Assembly (NCBI GenBank): GCA_009787745.1
Contig: WQST01000146.1
Location: 182 to 6,174, forward strand
Length of the DNA: 5,993 nucleotides
DNA from: Lachnospiraceae bacterium
GTDB taxonomy: Bacteria > Bacillota > Clostridia > Lachnospirales > Lachnospiraceae
Reading direction: 5' to 3'
How positions within the stretch are numbered: the first letter of the stretch is position 1; the number at the start of each line of letters is the position of its first letter. Both the position numbers and the translations under genes were made by a program. The notes beneath the pieces were generated by a model, which made no database searches, had not been told where the DNA came from, and was given only the letters and a program-made list of their open reading frames with translations. Below, piece after piece: positions 1 through 5,174 of the stretch.

Positions 1-672
1 AAAGTACAAGACGGCATAACGGCTGTTATCAAAGCGCTTGTCAAAACCGTCATGTATGGTACAAGCCTTGTTCCTGAAGCTAATAACTATACGGATTTAT
101 CCTTGGCGGAAAGCGAATACCTCATCTTACGTCAATATCAGCACTACAAAAAAATAGCGGTCAGTGAAGGTGCCGTAACAGGAGCTGGCGGTTTCGTCGT
201 CGGTTTTGCCGACTTACCGACACTGCTCGGCATCAAAATTAATTTTATTTTTAAATGCGCCGCGCTTTATGGATTTGACATCAATAATCAAAATGAACGC
301 TTATTTATCCTCTATGTTTTCCAACTAGCTTTTTCAAGTCACGAAAACCGTTTAGACTGCTTCGATAAATTATCAGGCTGGAATCAACAAATGCCGATCG
401 GCGGCAGTCCGCAAAATAATTTACTCGATTTGAATGAACCGGCTGATATTGATTGGGAGAACTTTCAGCTTGAGTATCGCGAGTATTTAGATATCGCCAA
501 ACTACTGCAATTAATCCCCCTTGTCGGCGCCCCGATCGGGGCGATTGCCAACAATGCGTTAATGGAAACGCTCTGCGAAAATGCCATGAATGCATACCGA
601 ATGCGCATTCTGAACAAAAATTGGACGCCGAAATCTAATCAAATCACGGATTTACTTGATATTATAAAATAA
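1..672 (+). CDS. EcsC family protein, 5'-truncated by window edge
   Basis: The frame is open from base 1 to the TAA at 670-672, giving 223 visible residues; the true start lies before the window. The in-frame ATG at 52 is probably internal, because the 17 codons before it read as ordinary protein continuous with the family's N-terminal region. Counting from the first visible codon, EcsC-like features are a glycine-rich hydrophobic stretch GAVTGAGG (about 57-64), an invariant-looking DLP (71-73), LYGFD (89-93), and a second hydrophobic Gly/Ala stretch IPLVGAPIGAIANN (172-185) near the C-terminus. The family is named after the third gene of the Bacillus ecsABC locus, but its biochemical role is unknown; the hydrophobic segments suggest membrane association (inference). 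No ABC transporter genes are visible beside it. It ends four bases before the promoter of the next gene, with no terminator seen. Family call fairly sure, function unknown. Confidence 0.85.
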   Translation, partial: KVQDGITAVIKALVKTVMYGTSLVPEANNYTDLSLAESEYLILRQYQHYKKIAVSEGAVTGAGGFVVGFADLPTLLGIKINFIFKCAALYGFDINNQNERLFILYVFQLAFSSHENRLDCFDKLSGWNQQMPIGGSPQNNLLDLNEPADIDWENFQLEYREYLDIAKLLQLIPLVGAPIGAIANNALMETLCENAMNAYRMRILNKNWTPKSNQITDLLDIIK

Positions 673-675
673 ATG

Positions 676-704
676 TTGACTTTTCGTCATAAAAACCGTA
701 AAAT
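676..704 (+). promoter_or_regulatory. Sigma-A-type promoter of the tetR-rpiR-flavoprotein cluster
   Basis: A -35 box TTGACT (676-681) and a -10 box TAAAAT (699-704) are separated by exactly 17 nt; each matches the consensus at five of six positions. Transcription would start near 711, about 50 nt before the TetR-family ATG. The promoter sits right after the EcsC stop codon and is the best-matching promoter in the window. Its -10 edge and expected start site are covered by inverted repeats, which suggests repression by the first gene it drives. Confidence 0.7.
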
Positions 705-726
705 GATAACAGTCGTTATGTATCAT
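703..726 (+). promoter_or_regulatory. Candidate TetR-family operator (nested inverted repeats)
   Basis: Two perfect inverted repeats overlap here. The outer one has arms ATGATA (703-708) and TATCAT (721-726) separated by 12 nt; the inner one has arms ATAAC (706-710) and GTTAT (715-719) separated by 4 nt. Their centres differ by 2 nt, so they are alternatives or a compound site rather than one clean palindrome. They lie over the end of the -10 box and the predicted transcription start, directly before a TetR-family gene. That is the usual position of an autorepression operator. Binding is inferred. Confidence 0.5.
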
Positions 727-747
727 ATTATTTTTGTTCTTTTATTT

Positions 748-753
748 AGGAGA
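748..753 (+). promoter_or_regulatory. Ribosome binding site of the TetR-family gene
   Basis: AGGAGA lies 7 nt before the ATG at 761, a near-ideal match and spacing. It fixes that start codon. It is much stronger than the sites of the two following genes, which fits translation entering this cluster at its first gene. Confidence 0.75.
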
Positions 754-760
754 TTAACCT

Positions 761-1306
761 ATGGCAAGAAAAGAAACTATATCCCGTGACGGTATTCTAA
801 AAGTGGCATTTGAAATGGCAAAAGACGAAGGCGCCATCAATGTTACCGCAAGGAAACTGGCGGCGAAAGCAGGCTGTTCAACGCAACCGATTTTTCGTAT
901 TTTTAAAAGCATGGAAGAATTAGAGCGGGAGATATTTTTACAGGCGGTTGCTTTCTTCGAAGGTTTTTATCTTAATTATTCGGTGAAAAGCGAAAGCCCC
1001 TTTGTTAATATGGGGATGGCATACATACAATTTGCAATTGAACAAAAAAATATCTTTGCGATGTTATTCATCTCGGAAAAACGTCACGGCAAAACTCTCT
1101 ATGACTTAATCAACGGAGAATCAGGGGCGATTTCCAAGGAAATCAGTAAAGCGAAATCTTTGGGGTGCAAGGATGCGGGAAATCTTTTTATGAAATTATG
1201 GATGGTAATCCACGGTGCGGCTTGTATGTCCTTAACGGGGGATTATGATTTAGGCGAAGCAGATACACAGAAACTATTGGAAGAAATGTATATATCCTTC
1301 AAATAA
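761..1306 (+). CDS. TetR/AcrR family transcriptional regulator
   Basis: Cytoplasmic DNA-binding repressor of 181 aa, a normal length for the family. The N-terminal TetR helix-turn-helix spans about residues 9-54: helix 1 (RDGILKVAFEMA), then NVTARKLAAKAGCSTQPIFRIF with the turn at AGCS (37-40) and recognition helix at about 41-48. In place of the usual xxLYxHF ending it has PIFRIFKS, common in some Bacillota subgroups. The C-terminal half is helical and carries LWMVIHGAA (146-154), which resembles the W...HG signature of the WHG-type ligand-binding domain. The start at 761 is supported by AGGAGA 7 nt upstream. It is the first gene after a strong promoter overlapped by inverted repeats, so autorepression is likely. 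Ligand and other targets are unknown; the neighbours suggest it also controls the RpiR and flavoprotein genes downstream. Confidence 0.92.
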   Translation: MARKETISRDGILKVAFEMAKDEGAINVTARKLAAKAGCSTQPIFRIFKSMEELEREIFLQAVAFFEGFYLNYSVKSESPFVNMGMAYIQFAIEQKNIFAMLFISEKRHGKTLYDLINGESGAISKEISKAKSLGCKDAGNLFMKLWMVIHGAACMSLTGDYDLGEADTQKLLEEMYISFK

Positions 1307-1326
1307 AACTTAACGATTGGATTAAA

Positions 1327-2259
1327 ATGGAGCAGCAAGATAACGATATTATTTCCCGGATGAATGACAAATTTGCCCGAATGAGCAAAAGCCATAAGGC
1401 GATTGCCGCTTATATTTCCGATTATTACGAACAGGCTGTTTTCATGACAGCCGCCAAACTGGGCGAAACCATCGGCGTCAGTGAATCGACGGTGGTTCGT
1501 TTTGCCACAGGCTTAGGCTATGACGGTTATCCTGAATTTCAACGTGTTTTGGAAGAATGGGTCAAAAACAAACTCAATAAAGTTCAAAAAATCGGTGCTA
1601 AATATGGCAAAAGTACCCAATCCGAGTTATTATCATCCGTCCTTGGCTCCGATATCGAAAAAATTCAGGATACGATTACGAATCTTGACCCTGTCGCATT
1701 TCAAGCGGCTGTCGATACGATTTTGAAAGCCCGCACAGTATACCTAATCGGTTTGCGCAGTTGTGAACCGCTTGCGGAATTTTTGAATTTCTATCTCAAT
1801 ATGATTCGCGATCACGTGATTTTGGTTAAAACAACATCTGTTACGGAATTATTTGAACAGATGATGAGAATTAATGAAAAAGACGCCATTATCGGGATAA
1901 GCTTTCCCCGTTACTCGATGCGTACCTTAAAAGCAATGGAATTTGCCAGCGATCGGAACGCGAAGGTTATTACCATCACCGACTCCATCCACTCGCCGAT
2001 GAACCTATATTCATCATGTAATTTATTAGCGCGCAGTGATATGGTTTCAATCGTGGACTCATTGGTTGCGCCGCTTAGTGTGATTAATGCCCTCGTCGTT
2101 GCCCTTTGCTTAAAACGTCCCGAGGAAGTAAAAAATAACCTTGAAAGCTTGGAAGATATCTGGAACAACTATCAGGTTTATTTGAATGATGAGATTAACT
2201 TCATTGACGAAGAACCGATTTTGTATTATCCGCTAAAGAAAGATGTCCATGAAGAATAA
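1327..2259 (+). CDS. MurR/RpiR family transcriptional regulator (HTH + SIS)
   Basis: Regulator of 310 aa with the two-part RpiR layout. The N-terminal HTH_6-type domain (about 1-78) shows the family pattern MSKSHKAIAAYI (19-30) and VSESTVVRFATGLGYDGYPEF (51-71), the recognition helix being around SESTVVRFA. The C-terminal SIS domain (about 125-265) includes TVYLIGLRSC (137-146), DAIIGISFPRYSMRT (186-200) and AKVITITDS (212-220); such domains usually bind phosphosugars. No sugar kinase, transporter or isomerase gene lies nearby, so the effector cannot be guessed from context. It follows the TetR gene by 20 nt and overlaps the next gene's longest frame by 17 nt. The ribosome binding site is poor (only GGA at 1319-1321), suggesting weak or coupled translation. 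An in-frame ATG at 1360 has no better site, so 1327 is kept. Slightly longer than the usual 270-290 aa because of an acidic C-terminal tail. Confidence 0.92.
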   Translation: MEQQDNDIISRMNDKFARMSKSHKAIAAYISDYYEQAVFMTAAKLGETIGVSESTVVRFATGLGYDGYPEFQRVLEEWVKNKLNKVQKIGAKYGKSTQSELLSSVLGSDIEKIQDTITNLDPVAFQAAVDTILKARTVYLIGLRSCEPLAEFLNFYLNMIRDHVILVKTTSVTELFEQMMRINEKDAIIGISFPRYSMRTLKAMEFASDRNAKVITITDSIHSPMNLYSSCNLLARSDMVSIVDSLVAPLSVINALVVALCLKRPEEVKNNLESLEDIWNNYQVYLNDEINFIDEEPILYYPLKKDVHEE

Positions 2260-3565
2260 TGAGAAACATATGCCCGAAATCATCATCATCATCGGCGGCG
2301 GCCCGTCAGGTATGATGGCGGCAATATATGCCGCTAAAGCGGGAAACAAAGTTACCTTAATCGAAAAAAACGAAAAACTCGGCAAAAAGCTTTTCATCAC
2401 GGGAAAAGGCCGTTGCAATATTACTAATAATTGCGCCAAAGATAGTTTTTTCGAAAATATCGTCACCAATCATAAATTCCTATACAGCGCTTATGCCGAA
2501 ACAGATTGCCGCACGGTACAGGATTTTTTTCTTGATAGCGGGCTTATTTTAAAAGAAGAGCGGGGCAATCGTATTTTCCCCGCCTCCGATCACTCATCCG
2601 ATGTTATCGCCGCTTTAAAGAAAGCGTTGATTGAAAACAATGTTGAAATTTTACTAAGTACAAAAGTAATCGATATCACCGTCAATGAAGATAAGGAAAA
2701 TAACAGAACCATAGCAGGTGTTATCATTGCGGATAAGAAAAAACTAACTGCAGATAAGGTAATCATCGCAACAGGCGGCATATCATACCCCTCAACAGGT
2801 TCAACAGGGGACGGTTACAGTTTTGCTGAAAAATTCGGCCATAAAATTATTAAACCGCTTCCCGCACTGGTTCCGCTTACGGTCAAAGAACCATGGTGCA
2901 TGGACTTGCAAGGCTTATCACTAAAAAACGTAGCGGTGGTTGTTAAATCGAAAAAAAAGACCATCTATCAAGGCTTCGGCGAGATGCTGTTTACGCACTT
3001 TGGCTTAAGCGGGCCTTTGATACTGTCAGCGAGCAGTTACTACGTAAAATATATTGCGAAACATTCAGAAATTAGTATCAGACGTTATGATTCAGATATA
3101 CCAATGCAGGAAGCAGAAATATCAATCGACCTAAAACCCGCACTTTCATATGAACAATTAGACAAACGCCTGTTACGTGATTTCGAAGCGAATAAAAATA
3201 AATCATTTAAAAATATCCTCAGCGGACTTTTACCTTCGAAATTACATCCGGTCATTACCCGTTTATCAACAATTGCACCCGATCAAAAAATAAATGAGAT
3301 AACGAAAGAAGAGCGCCTTAATTTCGTAAGCTTACTAAAAAATCTGAACCTGACAATAAACGGTACGCGCGGTTTTAATGAAGCAATAATCACGCAAGGC
3401 GGAGTAAATATAAAGGACATAAACCCGGCGACGATGGAATCGAAAATAATTAAAAACCTATATTTCGCCGGGGAAGTACTGGACATCGACGCTCTGACAG
3501 GCGGTTTCAACTTACAAGCCGCATGGTCAACCGCCGCCCTCGCTGGAAAAACAGTAAGTAAGTAA
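2243..3565 (+). CDS. BaiN/HI0933-like FAD-dependent oxidoreductase
   Basis: Flavoprotein of 440 aa in the BaiN/RdsA/HI0933 family (usual length about 400-430). From the N-terminus: a beta strand and dinucleotide-binding GGGPSG (18-23), the ribose-binding acid E41 at the end of the second strand, GKKLFITGKGRCNITN (47-62), GNRIFPASDHSSDV (108-121), ATGGISYPSTGSTGDG (176-191), GEMLFTHFGLSGP (246-258), ITQGGV (383-388), and the C-terminal FAD-closing segment LYFAGEVLDIDALTGGFN (406-423). All family landmarks are intact. Members have been linked to bile-acid intermediate reduction (BaiN) and to aminoacetone oxidation, but the physiological substrate of most is unknown, so no symbol is given. Starts at 2243, 2249 and 2270 are in frame; none has a strong ribosome binding site. 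The 2270 start (431 aa, no overlap with rpiR) fits the family N-terminus best. Located just before cmk, as commonly seen in Bacillota. Confidence 0.9.
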   Translation: MSMKNNEKHMPEIIIIIGGGPSGMMAAIYAAKAGNKVTLIEKNEKLGKKLFITGKGRCNITNNCAKDSFFENIVTNHKFLYSAYAETDCRTVQDFFLDSGLILKEERGNRIFPASDHSSDVIAALKKALIENNVEILLSTKVIDITVNEDKENNRTIAGVIIADKKKLTADKVIIATGGISYPSTGSTGDGYSFAEKFGHKIIKPLPALVPLTVKEPWCMDLQGLSLKNVAVVVKSKKKTIYQGFGEMLFTHFGLSGPLILSASSYYVKYIAKHSEISIRRYDSDIPMQEAEISIDLKPALSYEQLDKRLLRDFEANKNKSFKNILSGLLPSKLHPVITRLSTIAPDQKINEITKEERLNFVSLLKNLNLTINGTRGFNEAIITQGGVNIKDINPATMESKIIKNLYFAGEVLDIDALTGGFNLQAAWSTAALAGKTVSK

Positions 3566-3576
3566 ATGGTGTACGC

Positions 3577-3584
3577 AAAGGAGA
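3577..3584 (+). promoter_or_regulatory. Ribosome binding site of cmk
   Basis: AAAGGAGA ends 4 nt before the ATG at 3589, with its GGAG core 5 nt from the start. It is strong but closely spaced, and it sits in the 23-nt gap after the flavoprotein stop codon. No terminator or promoter is visible in this gap, so cmk is probably transcribed with the genes before it. Confidence 0.65.
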
Positions 3585-3588
3585 ACCC

Positions 3589-4242
3589 ATGGGATTTCAA
3601 GTCGCTATCGACGGGCCGGCGGGAGCCGGGAAAAGCACAATCGCTAAACTTGTCGCCAAAAAGAAAAATTTCATTTATGTCGATACAGGGGCAATGTATC
3701 GTGCGGTAGCATTATTTTTATTACGAAATAACATCAAAGCGGAGGATGCTGACGCTGTCGCCGCGGCATGTTTAAATGCCGATATTACTATTAATTATGA
3801 AAACGGCGAACAAATCGTGCTTCTAAACGGCGAAAATGTAAATTCCTTAATCCGTACCGAAGAAGTAGGGAGCATGGCGTCTGCCGGTAGTGCGAACCCC
3901 CATGTCCGCGCCCATTTACTAAACCTCCAACTAAAGCTTGCCGAACAGTACGATGTCGTAATGGATGGCAGAGATATCGGTACTTGCATCCTGCCGAATG
4001 CCGAAGTCAAAATATTTTTGACCGCATCAAGCCATGTCCGCGCAAACCGCCGCTATCTGGAATTAAAAGCAAAAGGTATCGCATGTGATCTCAATGAAAT
4101 CGAAGAAGATATCAAAAAGCGCGACTTTCAGGACATGACACGAAAGCACTCACCGTTAAGGCAAGCCGACGATGCGGTTTTGGTCGATAGTTCCCAAATG
4201 TCAATTGATGATGTCGTCGCCTGTTTAATACAATTAATATAA
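3589..4242 (+). CDS. cmk: Cytidylate kinase, (d)CMP kinase
   Basis: Cytoplasmic nucleotide kinase that transfers phosphate from ATP to CMP or dCMP, feeding CDP/dCDP into RNA, DNA and phospholipid (CDP-diacylglycerol) synthesis. Its 217 aa match the bacterial family (about 215-230). Visible motifs: Walker A GPAGAGKST (9-17), DTGAMYR (32-38) in the nucleotide-binding region, the CMP-contacting stretch with IRTEEV (88-93) and HVRAHL (105-110), DGRDIGT (126-132), the LID-region arginines RANRR (151-155), and KKRDFQDMTRKHSPL (176-190) leading into ADDAVLVDSS (193-202). All expected key residues are present. The start is fixed by AAAGGAGA just upstream. It lies 23 nt after the flavoprotein gene and 77 nt before ispH. 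In many relatives a PlsC-type acyltransferase gene sits between cmk and ispH; here it is absent. Confidence 0.97.
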   Translation: MGFQVAIDGPAGAGKSTIAKLVAKKKNFIYVDTGAMYRAVALFLLRNNIKAEDADAVAAACLNADITINYENGEQIVLLNGENVNSLIRTEEVGSMASAGSANPHVRAHLLNLQLKLAEQYDVVMDGRDIGTCILPNAEVKIFLTASSHVRANRRYLELKAKGIACDLNEIEEDIKKRDFQDMTRKHSPLRQADDAVLVDSSQMSIDDVVACLIQLI

Positions 4243-4253
4243 AATACCATATC

Positions 4254-4282
4254 TTGACATTTTTGCGATAATCCTTTAAGCT
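4254..4282 (+). promoter_or_regulatory. Possible promoter before ispH-rpsA
   Basis: A perfect -35 consensus TTGACA (4254-4259) lies in the 77-nt gap between cmk and ispH. At 17 nt spacing the -10 would be TAAGCT (4277-4282), matching TATAAT at only three positions. The better-looking GATAAT (4267-4272) is too close, at 7 nt spacing. An extra promoter here would let ispH and the ribosomal protein gene rpsA be expressed apart from the regulator-led genes upstream. The weak -10 keeps this tentative. Confidence 0.35.
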
Positions 4283-4319
4283 GATTAAGTAACCATTGTA
4301 ATTTATAGGGAAATCGGCT

Positions 4320-5174
4320 ATGAAGATAAAAATGGCTAAGAATGCCGGCTTTTGCTTCGGAGTACGCCGTGCCGTCGATACTGTTTATGAGCAGATCGCC
4401 GATAATGACGGCTCCCCGATCTACACATACGGCTTGATAATTCACAATATGGAAGTGGTAAGAGACCTTGAAGCAAAAGGTGTCACCGTAATCCGCAGTG
4501 AGGAAGAGCTAAAAACTCTTGAACACGGCACAGTTATCATCAGGGCGCACGGAGTTGCGAAGCGGATTTACAATCTTTTAGCGGAGCAAGGCATCAAAGT
4601 AATCGATGCGACCTGCCCTTACGTGCAAAGGATTCACCGAATTGTCGAAAAGGAAAGCCGTGAAGGCAAGAAAATTATCATTATAGGTAACCTTGGACAC
4701 CCCGAAGTAGAGGGGATTAGAGGATGGGCTGACGGTGAAGTTTTCGTTGTCGAAGCGGAAGAAGATGCCGTCCGTTTAGCGGACGAAATAAGCGGAGATA
4801 GCTGCATTGTTTCCCAAACGACATTTAACTACAACAAATTTAAAGATTTAGTTGATATTTTTGTAGAAAAGGATTACAATGGTAATGTTGTTAATACGAT
4901 ATGTAATGCGACAGAGGAAAGACAGATAGAAACAGGACGTATCGCCAAGGAAGTTGACGCGATGATTGTGATAGGTGATATTCACAGTTCCAACACGGCG
5001 AAGCTTTTAGAGATAAGCCGAAAAGAATGTACGAATACCTATTTCGTACAGACCTTAAAGGACTTGCCGCTTGATCTACCCGAAACAACAACTCTGATAG
5101 GTATTACAGCAGGGGCTTCCACCCCAAACAATATAATTGAGGAGGTTCAAAATTATGTCAGAATTAACTTTTGA
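4320..5174 (+). CDS. ispH: 4-hydroxy-3-methylbut-2-enyl diphosphate reductase
   Basis: IspH (LytB) catalyses the last step of the MEP pathway, reductive dehydroxylation of HMBPP to IPP and DMAPP, using a [4Fe-4S] cluster; it acts in the cytoplasm. The 284 aa length fits stand-alone family members. The three cluster cysteines are C12 (in GFCFGVRRAV), C99 (DATCP) and C195 (ICNAT). Substrate-site residues are also visible: H42 (IHN), H77 (RAHG), H127 and E129 (GHPEVEG), T167/T168 (SQTT), S223-S224-N225 (HSSN), and S267 in GASTPN. The ATG at 4320 is preceded by AGGG (4307-4310) at 9 nt. The last 20 nt overlap the start of rpsA in a different frame, so translation of the two is probably coupled. 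In some Bacillota these two proteins form one fused chain; here a stop codon separates them. Confidence 0.97.
   Translation: MKIKMAKNAGFCFGVRRAVDTVYEQIADNDGSPIYTYGLIIHNMEVVRDLEAKGVTVIRSEEELKTLEHGTVIIRAHGVAKRIYNLLAEQGIKVIDATCPYVQRIHRIVEKESREGKKIIIIGNLGHPEVEGIRGWADGEVFVVEAEEDAVRLADEISGDSCIVSQTTFNYNKFKDLVDIFVEKDYNGNVVNTICNATEERQIETGRIAKEVDAMIVIGDIHSSNTAKLLEISRKECTNTYFVQTLKDLPLDLPETTTLIGITAGASTPNNIIEEVQNYVRINF
5139..5145 (+). promoter_or_regulatory. Ribosome binding site of rpsA, inside ispH
   Basis: GAGGAGG lies 9 nt before the ATG at 5155 and is the strongest such site in the window. It falls within the ispH coding sequence (the Glu-Glu-Val codons near residues 274-276), so ribosomes finishing ispH pass over it. 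It decides the rpsA start and argues that S1 is made as a separate protein at a high rate. Confidence 0.85.

Noticed and set aside
305..595. Minus-strand open frame of 96 codons opposite the EcsC-family gene
   Set aside because: The + strand frame matches EcsC throughout; the antisense product looks like no protein family I know.
599..610. 12-bp palindrome GAATGCGCATTC near the EcsC gene end, considered as part of a terminator
   Set aside because: It is inside the coding sequence, has no loop and no T-run after it; likely chance.
1327..2259. Assigning the SIS-domain regulator specifically as MurR (MurNAc-6-P) or RpiR (ribose/allose)
   Set aside because: No MurNAc or pentose genes are nearby and the SIS loop GLRSC does not identify a ligand, so only the family name is justified.
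2243..3565. Naming the flavoprotein baiN and inferring bile-acid 7-dehydroxylation
   Set aside because: The family is widespread and multi-purpose, and no other bai gene is present in the window.
4260..4290. TTAA repeats in the cmk-ispH gap, considered as a hairpin or riboswitch
   Set aside because: Arms are short and AT-only, with no stable stem and no conserved riboswitch core visible.
4128..4445. Minus-strand open frame of 105 codons spanning the cmk-ispH gap
   Set aside because: It overlaps both well-supported genes for most of its length and has no family resemblance.
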